From CALMEC01 sp964628685 (GTDB taxonomy: Bacteria > Actinomycetota > Thermoleophilia > Miltoncostaeales > Miltoncostaeaceae), in contig CAZVNM010000001.1 in NCBI GenBank assembly GCA_964628685.1, positions 62,001 through 126,000 of the forward strand: a stretch of DNA of 64,000 nt. Direction: 5' to 3'. Both the position numbers and the translations under genes were made by a program. This document shows positions 16,647-24,801 of this stretch, one piece after another. The notes under the pieces were generated by a model that had not been told where the DNA came from, searched no databases, and saw only the letters and a list, made by a program, of their open reading frames with translations. Numbering within the stretch: position 1 is the first letter of the stretch; every line of letters begins with the position of its first letter.

Positions 16647-16937
16647 TTACTTCTTCTTCTTCTTCTTGGCGACCGCGGCCTTCAGCACGGCGCCCGCCGT
16701 GAACTTGGGCAGGGTCGACGCCGCGATCTTGATGCTCTCGCCCGTCTGCGGGTTGCGGCCGGTGCGAGCTGCGCGCTCGGTCGTCGAGAACTTGCCGAAA
16801 CCGGTGATCGAAACCTCGTCACCCTTGGCCAGAGTGGCCTGGATCTCCTCGATTGCGGCGTCCAGCATGCGGCCTGCCTCCTGCTGCGTGCTGCCACTAC
16901 GGGTCGCAATCGCGGCCACGAACTCAGACTTGTTCAA
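16647..16937 (-). CDS. hup: HU-family nucleoid protein with lysine tail
   Basis: A 96-residue histone-like DNA-bending protein. The dimerisation helices are MNKSEFVAAIATRSGSTQQ onward, the GFGKFSTTERAARTGRNPQ segment leads into the DNA-embracing arm (with the intercalating Pro), and the protein ends AVAKKKKKK. The start is TTG at 16935–16937, supported by AGGAGG seven bases upstream and by the family start MNKSE. The long upstream region carries a paired palindrome element that may regulate it. Confidence 0.95.
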   Translation of the reverse strand: MNKSEFVAAIATRSGSTQQEAGRMLDAAIEEIQATLAKGDEVSITGFGKFSTTERAARTGRNPQTGESIKIAASTLPKFTAGAVLKAAVAKKKKKK

Positions 16938-17584
16938 CCCAGATCCTCCTCATCGACAACTCAGAACGTGTTGCAGGCTACTGATCCCACCCGACGACAT
17001 GCGGTCCGGAGCACCCGGAGGACTCGGCATCCCGAGGGGTGCCGGCCGGTTCGTCGAATCGCGGGGCGAGCGCCATTCGTTTTTTTGGTCGGCGCATCCT
17101 ATGCCACATGGGGGGTGGATGCGCCACCCTGCGCGGTTTCTCGCACCCTCGACCGGCGCCGGCCGGTGGCGCCCTCGGGGTGCGAAACCAGCTGGCGACC
17201 GCCCGACGGTTCGGCGGAGGTGGCGCTCGGGCAAGCGCCGCGCCGTGCGCCGGCCCGGCGCACCGTCGTCTGCCGGGCGCCGGCCCGACTCGCACGTGTC
17301 GCGCGTGCGGTCGTCGCGCGCGGCCGGGCGGTGGGCGGGCGCCGTCCCGAGGTGGGTCCGCAGGTGCGCCCGCTCGTCCGTTCGATTGAACGTCGCGCAC
17401 CGTTCACCTGCGGGGACACGCCACCACCACGACACACATCCGACCCGAACCCCGCGCCGCGCGTGACGATTTCGCGCACCGACGCCCCGATCGATCGGCC
17501 ACCGACACCGCCGGTCGAGCCGCTCCCGACCGGGGACGATCGCACCTCGTGCATACGCACCCGACCGTCTGTCAGGCTCCGCCG
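16938..17584. promoter_or_regulatory. Long hup upstream region with GTTC–GAAC palindrome
   Basis: A 647-bp divergent intergenic region. GTTCGATTGAAC at 17380–17391 is the reverse complement of the 12-mer that recurs in the 21969–22320 repeats. Exactly 22 bp on, at 17402, a degenerate second copy starts with GTTC. CACGACACAC follows further on, again as in the repeats. A T7 run lies near 17082. No gene is supported here. Confidence 0.5.
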
Positions 17585-18046
17585 ATGCGCCGCACCGTCA
17601 TCGTCGCCGGTCTGGTGTGGGGCGTGCTCTTCGGTGGGTTGAGCCTGCTCTGGGCCGCCGGCGTGGACCTCCTCGTCCACACCCTCGCACCGAGCATCCG
17701 GGAGATGGCCGAGCGGGGCGGTGCGGGCGTGACCGCGCTCCTCCTCGCCACGGGGATCGCGAAGCTCATCGCCGGCGTCCTCCCGGCCGTCCTGCTCCGG
17801 GCACACCGCGCGCCGGCGTGGCTTCGGTGGGTGACCCTGGCCGGCGGCATCCTATTGCTCCTGCAGGGAATCGCCGAGACGCTGATCGGCCTGACCGACG
17901 GCCGGATCTGGTACCTGCTCCTGTGGGGCCCGGTCTGGCTGATCGGTGGGGTCACCCTGGTGGCGGCGTTCGTGCTCGTCCGGCGGGCCCGTGCTGATCG
18001 CCGGCCGGACGTGGTCGCCGCGGGCGACCGACACGGCCCCGTGTGA
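17585..18046 (+). CDS. Four-helix membrane protein, DUF3995-like
   Basis: A 153-residue protein with four hydrophobic segments (about residues 5–27, 48–70, 80–98 and 110–132). The opening RRTVIVAGLVWGVLFGG and LLWAAG, and the WYLLLWGPVWLIGG stretch before the last helix, are reminiscent of DUF3995 proteins. That assignment is tentative. The ATG at 17585 is preferred over an ATG twelve codons upstream, which adds only a polar stretch. Function unknown. Confidence 0.6.
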   Translation: MRRTVIVAGLVWGVLFGGLSLLWAAGVDLLVHTLAPSIREMAERGGAGVTALLLATGIAKLIAGVLPAVLLRAHRAPAWLRWVTLAGGILLLLQGIAETLIGLTDGRIWYLLLWGPVWLIGGVTLVAAFVLVRRARADRRPDVVAAGDRHGPV

Positions 18047-18176
18047 CCGCCGTCCTCCGGCGCGACGCGTGAGCGCCATGGCCGCGCGACGCCGGGCGCA
18101 CCCCCACTCGCAGCGGGTGCCGGGTCCGGCGTCGCCCGCGTCGGGGCGATGCCGGACCCCGATGCGCCACCCGGCG

Positions 18177-19256
18177 TCAGCCCTCCTCGACCGCCGTGAC
18201 GTTGAAGCCCTTGTCCATCTTCACCGTCGCGCGCGATCCGTCCGCCGTGGTCACGTGTGCCTCGTACGCGGCGCCGTCGGCGTCGGTCTCGACGCGCTCC
18301 ACCGTCGCACCGGGCAGCTTCGCGAGCGCCGCCGCCGTCGCCTTCGTGGCGTTGTCACCGGTCAGCGGCGTCTCCCCCCGCTTCGCCCCACCGGGACCGC
18401 CCGGTCCACCCCGACCGCGCATCGGCGCCGTCGACACCCCGGTCACCGCGAACTTCGCGTCCATCTGCACCAGCGCCCGCGAACCGTCCTTCTTGGTCAC
18501 CAGCGCCACGTACCCGTCACCCGTCGGCGCCCGGTGCGCATGATCCACCGTCGCACCCGCAAGCCTCCCCTGCACCGCCGCCGTCACCTTCGCCAGGGCA
18601 TCACCCGTCAGCTCCGCCGGACGCGTCTTCCCCGGACCGCCCCGGCCACCGCGCATCGGCGCCGTCGACACCCCGGTCACCGCGAACTTCGCGTCCATCT
18701 GCACCAGCGCCCGCGAACCGTCCTTCTTGGTCACCAGCGCCACGTACCCGTCACCCGTCGGCGCCCGGTGCGCATGATCCACCGTCGCACCCGCAAGCCT
18801 CCCCTGCACCGCCGCCGTCACCTTCGCCAGGGCATCACCCGTCAGCTCCGCCGGACGCATCTTCCCCGGACCGCCGCGCATCCCCCGCATCCCGCGCCCG
18901 GCCTCGACCGCGGTGACCGTCATGTCGGCGTCCATTCGCACGCGGGCGGCGGTACCGTCGGACTTCGTGATGTGCGCGTGGTAGCCCTGCGGGTCCTTCT
19001 CGACGCGCTCGATCGTGGCACCCGGCACCCTGGCGAGGATCGCGTCCTTCGCCTTCTGGAGGGCGTCGCCGGTCACCCGCTCCCGCGCGCCCATGCCGCG
19101 GTGGCCCCACGACCCGTGCTGCTTGCCCTGCGGTTGCGCACCCTGAGGCGACGTGGTGGTCGAATCGCCGGCGTTCTGTGCGATGGCCCAGCTGCCGCCG
19201 CCCAGGCATGCGGCCGCCGTGAGCGTGGCGATGGTCTTCCTGCTGGTGTCGAGCAT
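18177..19256 (-). CDS. Secreted protein with four PepSY-like repeats
   Basis: A 359-residue exported protein: signal peptide (about residues 1–26, ending AAACLGGGSWAIAQ), a Gln/Gly-rich linker, then four repeats of about 60 residues of the pattern LTGDAL-x-K...GATV-x-H/RV...DGY-x-A-x-VT-x-DGS-x-A-x-V-x-MDA-x-F-x-VT-x-V. They are joined by Gly/Arg/Pro-rich linkers. The repeat form resembles PepSY domains, which often restrain extracytoplasmic enzymes. Repeats 2 and 3 are almost identical, including at DNA level. CAGGAGG precedes the ATG. It lies downstream of a two-component system on the same strand and may be its target. Confidence 0.8.
   Translation of the reverse strand: MLDTSRKTIATLTAAACLGGGSWAIAQNAGDSTTTSPQGAQPQGKQHGSWGHRGMGARERVTGDALQKAKDAILARVPGATIERVEKDPQGYHAHITKSDGTAARVRMDADMTVTAVEAGRGMRGMRGGPGKMRPAELTGDALAKVTAAVQGRLAGATVDHAHRAPTGDGYVALVTKKDGSRALVQMDAKFAVTGVSTAPMRGGRGGPGKTRPAELTGDALAKVTAAVQGRLAGATVDHAHRAPTGDGYVALVTKKDGSRALVQMDAKFAVTGVSTAPMRGRGGPGGPGGAKRGETPLTGDNATKATAAALAKLPGATVERVETDADGAAYEAHVTTADGSRATVKMDKGFNVTAVEEG
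18417..18875 (-). repeat. 234-bp in-frame tandem duplication
   Basis: Two copies offset by 234 bp (starting 18417 and 18651) lie within the PepSY-like gene. About 220 bp are identical except for a change near the end of the unit. The period equals 78 codons and so preserves frame. Third-position identity shows a recent duplication or gene conversion. Confidence 0.9.
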
Positions 19257-19751
19257 CTGTCGGTGTCCTCCTGGCTCCCGTTGGTGATGATCAGATGGTC
19301 GGGTCCGGACCTGGGTATCGGATCATGCGGACCTTGGAATCTCCTGGGAATGCCCCCGCGCCGTCCGCCCGTCGTTCCATCCCCGTGACCACCCTGCGCC
19401 GCGCCCTGCGGCCGCATCCCTCGGGCTCCTGCGCCATCGCATCGGTCTCGCCGTGCGTGCGCATCAGGCACGCCGCCGGCCACAGGGCCCCGGCACTCGG
19501 CGCGGCGACACCGGCGGGTCCGCCGATCACGATTCTCGGTGTTGAGCTCGCAGCCGCGGGACGCGCACTCGCGTCACGTCGATACGAACTGCGACGGTCG
19601 TTCGCCGCATCCAGCCTGACCATGTCCTGGTCGGGCCACGCCGCACCGCCACCGCGACCATGACCATCCCGATCCCACGGACCGACCACCGCGGGGGCTG
19701 CGCCCGCCTGTCACCCCACGACCGGCTGACACGTCCTCACCGCCCCGTGGG
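19257..19751. other. Intergenic region, 495 bp
   Basis: Separates the histidine kinase gene from the PepSY-like gene, both on the minus strand. The open frames inside lack start signals and codon bias. I see no hairpin or clear promoter, though the length suggests that the PepSY-like gene has its own promoter here. Confidence 0.4.
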
Positions 19752-21158
19752 TCAGGCGCCCGCGGGCCCCTCCGGCACGACGGGCGGTCCGTCAACCGGC
19801 AGCCGTACCGTGAACACGCTGCCCCGCCCCGGACCGGACGCGACCGACGCCCCGCCACCGTGCGCCTCGGCGATGGCCGCGACGATCGAGAGGCCCAGAC
19901 CGGTGCCGCCGCTCGTGCGCGCCCGTGACGCGTCCTGACGATAGAAGCGCTCGAAGATTCGCTCCACATGCGCCGCCGGGATGCCCGGACCGTCGTCGCG
20001 CACGGTCATGACGGCATCGGCACCCTCACGGACGACCCCGACGGTCACCCGCGTGCCCTCGGGGGTGTGGCGGCGGGCGTTGCTCAGCAGGTTGGCGAGC
20101 ACCTGACGAAGCCGGACCTCGTCGCCGACCACCCGCACCTCACCGGGCGCCTCGACCGTGACCGGATGGTCCGGAGCGACCACGGCCGAATCCCCCGCGA
20201 GCTCCCGAGCGAGCGCCACCAGGTCGACCGGCTCCCGCGCCAGGGGACGGCCCTGGTCCAGGCGCGCCAGGAGCAGCAGGTCGTCGACGAGGACGCCCAT
20301 CCGCTCGGCCTCCGCCTCGATGCGCCGCATGGCGTTGGCGAGGTCCTCCGGGCGGTCGGCCGCGCCGCGTCTGAAGAGCTCCGCGTACCCGCGCACCGAC
20401 GTGAGCGGGGTCTGGAGTTCGTGGGACGCGTCGGCGACGAACTGCCGCAGCCGCCGTTCCGAGGCCTCCCGTTCGGCGAAGGACTCCTCGATCCGTCCCA
20501 GCATCACGTTGAGCGAGCCGGCGAGGCGCCCGACCTCGGTGCCGGGGTCGTCGTCGGCGATGCGTCGGCTGAGATCCCCGTCGGCGATGTGGCCGGCGGT
20601 CCGCTCGATGTCGGTGAGCGGACGCAGACCGATCCGCACGAGCCCCAGCGCCAACGCCGCCGCGACGGCGAGGACGAGCCCGCCGACGATGAGCTCGATC
20701 CGCACGAGGCGGCCGAGCGTCGCGTCCACGTCGGCCAGCGGGACCGCCACCGCGACGATGGTGGACGACCGCACGCGATCACCGAACCGGCCGCGGATCT
20801 GCGAGCTGGCGTACATGCGGTACGACTGCCCCTCGACGCGCACCGTCCGATACCCCTCGGTGACGGTCTGCGGGAGCTCGCCCTCATCGGCGCTCACCCG
20901 CCGACCGTCGAGTGAGTAGAGCGCCACGAGCGTGCGATCGAACGCCCGGCGCTCCTCGTCGAAGCCGCGTGGGCCGGGACGCCCCACGAGCACCCCCACG
21001 GCGCGCTCGTGGGTGCCGACCAGTTGGGCGTCGACGCGGTCGACCAGGAAGTTGCGAAGCGCCCCGTAGGTCACGAGGCCGGCGATCACGAGCCCGATCG
21101 CGGTGAGCGCCACGGTGACGAGCACCAGGCGCCCGCGCAGCGAGCGGGGGCTACGCAC
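19752..21158 (-). CDS. Two-component sensor histidine kinase (HAMP, HisKA, HATPase)
   Basis: A 468-residue membrane kinase: first helix about residues 9–31, an extracytoplasmic sensor of about 120 residues, second helix about 150–172, HAMP, then the dimerisation helix with ADASHELQTPLTSVRGYAE. Gln replaces the usual Arg in the H-box (SHELRTPL). The ATPase has N-box ANLLSNARRHT, G1 VRDDGPGIP, F-box FERFYR and G2 GGTGLGLSIV. The GTG at 21156–21158 overlaps the response-regulator stop by eight bases. The signal is unknown; the PepSY-like protein downstream may be part of the same response. Confidence 0.93.
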   Translation of the reverse strand: MRSPRSLRGRLVLVTVALTAIGLVIAGLVTYGALRNFLVDRVDAQLVGTHERAVGVLVGRPGPRGFDEERRAFDRTLVALYSLDGRRVSADEGELPQTVTEGYRTVRVEGQSYRMYASSQIRGRFGDRVRSSTIVAVAVPLADVDATLGRLVRIELIVGGLVLAVAAALALGLVRIGLRPLTDIERTAGHIADGDLSRRIADDDPGTEVGRLAGSLNVMLGRIEESFAEREASERRLRQFVADASHELQTPLTSVRGYAELFRRGAADRPEDLANAMRRIEAEAERMGVLVDDLLLLARLDQGRPLAREPVDLVALARELAGDSAVVAPDHPVTVEAPGEVRVVGDEVRLRQVLANLLSNARRHTPEGTRVTVGVVREGADAVMTVRDDGPGIPAAHVERIFERFYRQDASRARTSGGTGLGLSIVAAIAEAHGGGASVASGPGRGSVFTVRLPVDGPPVVPEGPAGA

Positions 21159-21849
21159 GGCTCCTCAGGCTGTACCCGACGCCGCGCACCGTCTGGATGA
21201 GCGGGTCGCCCTCGCCGTCCACCTTCTTGCGCAGATAGCTGATGTAGGTCTCGACGACGTTCGCATCGCCGCCGAAGTCGTAGTGCCAGACGTGGTCAAG
21301 GATCTGCGGCTTGCTGAGCACCCGACCGGCGTTCGCCATCAGGTAGCGCAGCAGATTGAACTCGGTGGGCGTCAGGTCGATCACCCGGCCGCCGCGACGC
21401 ACCTCGTGGATGTCCTCGTCCAGCTCGAGGTCGGCGTAGCTCAGCCTGCGCCGGTCACCCTCGCCCTTGGTCCGCCGCAGCACCGCGCGCACGCGCGCGA
21501 TGACCTCCTCGAGGCTGAACGGCTTGGTCACGTAGTCGTCGGCGCCGACCGTGAGCCCGCGCACGCGGTCCTCGGTGTCGCGCCGCGCGGTGAGGAACAC
21601 GACGGGTAGACGCGACGGCCCGTCCGGGAGACGGCGGTGGACCTCGAACCCGTCCAGGTCCGGCAGCATGACGTCGAGGAGCATCAGGTCCGGGCGGAAG
21701 CGCTCGACCTCCTGCAGGGCGCCCCTGCCGCTGCCGCTCGTGGCGACCTCGAAGCCCTCGTACCGGAGTGCCGTCGAGAGCAGCTGGGTGATGCTCTCCT
21801 CGTCGTCCACCACGAGGATCCTCGCCTCGGGTCTCCCGTCCGCCGTCAT
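21151..21849 (-). CDS. OmpR/PhoB-family response regulator
   Basis: A 232-residue regulator with an N-terminal receiver (VVDDEESITQLL, phospho-acceptor in LMLLDVMLPDLDGFE, TARRDTEDRV, and the Lys of YVTKPFS) and a C-terminal winged helix (LTPTEFNLLRYLMANAG, DANVVETYISYLRKK, RGVGYSLR). The ATG at 21847–21849 has GGGGAGG upstream. It is the first gene of the operon with the overlapping kinase. The 132-bp repeats begin 120 bp upstream and are candidate binding sites for this or another regulator. Confidence 0.94.
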   Translation of the reverse strand: MTADGRPEARILVVDDEESITQLLSTALRYEGFEVATSGSGRGALQEVERFRPDLMLLDVMLPDLDGFEVHRRLPDGPSRLPVVFLTARRDTEDRVRGLTVGADDYVTKPFSLEEVIARVRAVLRRTKGEGDRRRLSYADLELDEDIHEVRRGGRVIDLTPTEFNLLRYLMANAGRVLSKPQILDHVWHYDFGGDANVVETYISYLRKKVDGEGDPLIQTVRGVGYSLRSRA

Positions 21850-21968
21850 ATCGCGCGCCTCCCCGTTCGCCGGTGCTCGTCCACGTCCACCGGAGCCTAA
21901 CCATGCTTCCTGAGCGTTTGCTGTGAGACTCCTGTGAGGCCCGAGGGCTGGTGTCCGAGGCCCGGTCG

Positions 21969-22320
21969 GTTCAATCGAACGCCACCAACCGTTCAATCGA
22001 ACGAACCCGTAAGCCCTCCGTCACGAACACGACACACCCATCGCAGAAACCGTGACAAGTCAGACTGGCCGAGCCCACGTCCCATCCGACAACGCGCAAC
22101 GTTCAATCGAACGTCACCGACCGTTCAATCGAACGAACCCGCAAGCCCTCCGTCACGAACACGACACACCCATCGCAGAAACCGTGACAAGTCAGACTGG
22201 CCGAGCCCACGTCCCATCCGACAACGCGCAACGTTCAATCGAACGTCACCGACCGTTCAATCGAACGAACCCGCAAGCCCTCCGTCACGAACACGACACA
22301 CCCATCGCAGAAACCGTGAC
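21969..22320. repeat. 132-bp tandem repeats with paired 12-bp palindromes
   Basis: Three head-to-tail copies (21969–22100, 22101–22232, and a partial 22233–22320) with few differences. Each copy opens with GTTCAATCGAAC, a near palindrome with GTTC/GAAC arms, and repeats it 22 bp later (for example at 21969 and 21991), giving six sites. Each full copy also has GTCACG…CGTGAC arms about 30 bp apart. The region (21850–22650) is a divergent intergenic space between a response regulator and a ZupT-type transporter. Open frames across it are produced by the period being a multiple of three. Confidence 0.85.
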
Positions 22321-22650
22321 GAATCGGGCGGGTCGGTCGGTCGGAGGACCGGATCCGGTCGATCCACAGACCGCTTCCGACCATCGGCCCGCCCTCGGGT
22401 GAACCTTCCAACCAGGACCACGACGAAAACGGCATCGGATGGACGGCCCCACCGCATGGGCGCTCCCGAACCTGCGCACCCCCAACCGACCCAGGTGATC
22501 CGGGTGCGTCGCTGACGACGCCCGACACCGCCATGTTGAACGCCGCGTCACGCGCCCGGGGCCGTGGCGCGGACCCCGCGGATCCGCCGGCCACTGGTAC
22601 CATCGGCCGCCCCCGGGCTCCGCCCATCACCGTTTCTTCGCCGATCACAC

Positions 22651-23484
22651 TTGGACGTCACCACCGGCGCGGTCATCTTCGCCTTCGCGCTCACGCTCAT
22701 CGCCGGTCTCGCGACCGGGATCGGCGGGCTGCTGGCGCTCTTCATCCGCGAGAAGAACACGGTGGCGCTGTCGGTCGGCCTGGGGCTCTCGGCGGGGGTG
22801 ATGATCTACGTCTCGTTCATGGAGATCATGCCCAAGGCCGCCGGCTACCTGGACGCCCGCGGTGAGGACTGGGCGCAGTCGGTCTCGGTCGGGTGCTTCT
22901 TCGCCGGCATCGGGATCTCGGCGGTCATCGACCATCTGGTCCCCCAGGACGTCAACCCGCACGAGATGAGCGCGGTCGACGAGTTCGCCGGCATCGACGC
23001 CCAGCACGACCACGTCGTGCGTGCGCGGGCGCTGCGACGGACGGGGCTCTTCACAGCCCTGGTGATCGCCATCCACAACTTCCCGGAGGGCTTCGCGACG
23101 TTCGCCGTGGCGCTCGTCGATCCCACCGTCGCCATCCCGATCGTGGTCGCCGTCGCAATCCACAACATCCCGGAGGGGGTGGCGGTCAGCCTCCCCATCT
23201 ACCACGCCACCGGCAGCCGCCGGAAGGGCTTCGCGTACGCCATGGCGTCGGGGATCACCGAGCCGATCGGCGCGATCGTGGGCTATGCGGTGCTGGCGCC
23301 GTTCCTGGGCGACACCGTGCTCGGGATCGTGTTCGCCACCATCGCCGGCATCATGGTCTACATCTCGTTCGACGAACTGCTGCCCGCGGCGCGCGAATAC
23401 GGCCGTGGCCATTCGGTCATCGCCGGCCTCATCGCCGGGATGGCGATCATGGCGCTCTCCCTCGTGCTCCTCAGGCTCCTCTAA
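22651..23484 (+). CDS. zupT: ZIP-family metal transporter, ZupT-like
   Basis: A 277-residue divalent-metal importer (zinc, possibly iron or manganese). The metal-binding motifs are in helix 4, ALVIAIHNFPEGFATF, and helix 5, VVAVAIHNIPEGVAVSLP. FALTLIAGLATGIGG at the start and YISFDELLPAAREYG near the end are typical of ZupT. The most likely start is TTG at 22651, just before the family N-terminus. No good Shine-Dalgarno is visible, and a GTG at 22564 would add an Arg/Pro-rich extension. The upstream repeat array may regulate it. Confidence 0.88.
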   Translation: MDVTTGAVIFAFALTLIAGLATGIGGLLALFIREKNTVALSVGLGLSAGVMIYVSFMEIMPKAAGYLDARGEDWAQSVSVGCFFAGIGISAVIDHLVPQDVNPHEMSAVDEFAGIDAQHDHVVRARALRRTGLFTALVIAIHNFPEGFATFAVALVDPTVAIPIVVAVAIHNIPEGVAVSLPIYHATGSRRKGFAYAMASGITEPIGAIVGYAVLAPFLGDTVLGIVFATIAGIMVYISFDELLPAAREYGRGHSVIAGLIAGMAIMALSLVLLRLL

Positions 23485-23560
23485 GCCCTGCGGCGGCGGT
23501 CGCCCATCGTCACCGGTCGGACACGTGACGTTCACCATGCCGCGTGCGATGATGTCCTGC

Positions 23561-24043
23561 ATGGCCGATCGCACCGCCGACGCCTCGCGCAATCCCCGGG
23601 ACGCGTTCCTGGGACAGCGGTCCGCGGCGCTGCGGGCATGCGCGACCGGCGACGCGCTGCCGCGTGAACCGCACCCGGACATCGCCGGCCTGGTCGTCGA
23701 CGTGCCGGCGGCCGGCGGTGTGATGACCGTGGTGGCGTTGGCGGACGGCACCGCACGGGCCTTCGGCACCATGCGTCCGTGGGACCTGGGATGCGGCACC
23801 TGCGACCGTGCGGCGGCATTCACCGCGACGCTCCTGCGGCTGCTGCAGGACCATCACGGACAGATCCACGGCACACCGGATGACGACCTGCCGCCCGACG
23901 CCCACGTACGGTTCCATCTCCTGGGTCCGCGCCCGCGGTCGGTCGACCTCTCCGAGGCCGCGTTCTGGGACCCGGCCGGTCACCCCCTGTGCGACGTCAT
24001 CCAGGCCGCGCAGGATGTGCTGGTCTGGATTCGCACCGCCTGA
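23561..24043 (+). CDS. Hypothetical protein, 160 residues
   Basis: A soluble protein I do not recognise. CGTCDRAAAFTATLLRLLQ holds a CxxC-like Cys pair, and there are strand-like segments MTVVALADGTARAFG and VRFHLLGPRPRSVDL. Upstream in-frame ATGs at 23537, 23549 and 23552 are possible; I chose 23561 because the preceding residues look non-conserved. It lies between the transporter and the Nudix regulator on the same strand. Confidence 0.5.
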   Translation: MADRTADASRNPRDAFLGQRSAALRACATGDALPREPHPDIAGLVVDVPAAGGVMTVVALADGTARAFGTMRPWDLGCGTCDRAAAFTATLLRLLQDHHGQIHGTPDDDLPPDAHVRFHLLGPRPRSVDLSEAAFWDPAGHPLCDVIQAAQDVLVWIRTA

Positions 24044-24065
24044 GACGGGTTTCGCGGGGCGCGGG

Positions 24066-24094
24066 ATTGTGAGAACAATCACGTCACCGTGACG
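24066..24094 (+). promoter_or_regulatory. Two palindromes upstream of the Nudix regulator
   Basis: ATTGT-GAGA-ACAAT (24066–24079) and the perfect palindrome CGTCAC-C-GTGACG (24082–24094) lie 18–46 bp before the ATG. A possible −10 (TAGACT) follows near 24100. Their position suggests an autoregulatory operator. Confidence 0.5.
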
Positions 24095-24111
24095 AATAGT
24101 AGACTGCCCGC

Positions 24112-24801
24112 ATGGCACGACCACAGAAGCTCTTTGTCACCGCCGACGTCGTGGCGTTCTGCGTCACGGCGGACGGCCTCCACACGCTCATGATCCGCCG
24201 CGCGAAGGACCCCTTCAAGGGTCGTCTGGCGCTGCCGGGAGGCTTCGTCGAACCCGACGAGGACCTGCCCGCCGCGGCCAGGCGCGAGTTCACCGAGGAG
24301 ACGGGCCTCGCGACCCGCGGCAGCCACCTCGAGGAACTCGGCACGTACGGCAAACCCAAGCGCGACCCGCGCGGACGGACGATCTCCACCGTCTTCACGG
24401 CGTTCATGTCCGAACGCCGCGACCCCACCGCCGGATCGGACGCCGCCACCGCCCAGTGGCTGCCCACGCGCGAGCTGCTCGGCTCACCGCGCAAGCTGGC
24501 GTTCGACCACCACCGCATCCTGGGCGACGCCCTGGAGCACCTCTCCACCCGCATCGAGCACACCGCGCTCGCCACCGCCCTCCTTCCCAAGGAGTTCACG
24601 GTGAGCCAGCTGCGGCACGTGTTCGAGGCCGTGTGGGACATCGAGCTCGACCCGCGCAACTTCCACCGCAAGGTCCTCGCCACCGAGGACCTGGTCGTGG
24701 ACACGGGCCGGCGCGTCCACCACGGCGGACGGCCCGCACGCCTGTACCGCGCGGGCGGGGCGACCCACATCCACCCGGCGTTCCTCCGCACCTCCGCATG
24801 A
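24112..24801 (+). CDS. Nudix-domain transcriptional regulator, NrtR-like
   Basis: A 229-residue protein. Residues about 8–140 form a Nudix fold (LALPGGFVEPDEDLPAAA, REFTEETGL). Residues about 155–225 form a winged helix (FTVSQLRHVFEAVWDIELD, NFHRKVLATEDLVVDTG). This architecture is that of NrtR, a repressor of NAD metabolism genes that senses ADP-ribose. The Nudix box keeps REFTEE, so hydrolase activity is possible. No NAD gene is adjacent, so the regulon is unknown. The ATG at 24112 follows the palindromes. Confidence 0.85.
   Translation: MARPQKLFVTADVVAFCVTADGLHTLMIRRAKDPFKGRLALPGGFVEPDEDLPAAARREFTEETGLATRGSHLEELGTYGKPKRDPRGRTISTVFTAFMSERRDPTAGSDAATAQWLPTRELLGSPRKLAFDHHRILGDALEHLSTRIEHTALATALLPKEFTVSQLRHVFEAVWDIELDPRNFHRKVLATEDLVVDTGRRVHHGGRPARLYRAGGATHIHPAFLRTSA

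Noticed and set aside
21969..22320. Palindromes as LexA/SOS boxes
   Set aside because: Actinobacterial LexA sites have GAAC first and GTTC second with four bases between. Here the order is inverted.
21934..22515. Long open frame with repeated peptide across the tandem repeats
   Set aside because: The frame stays open only because the 132-bp period is a multiple of three. There is no ribosome site, and the same DNA matches a non-coding element upstream of hup.
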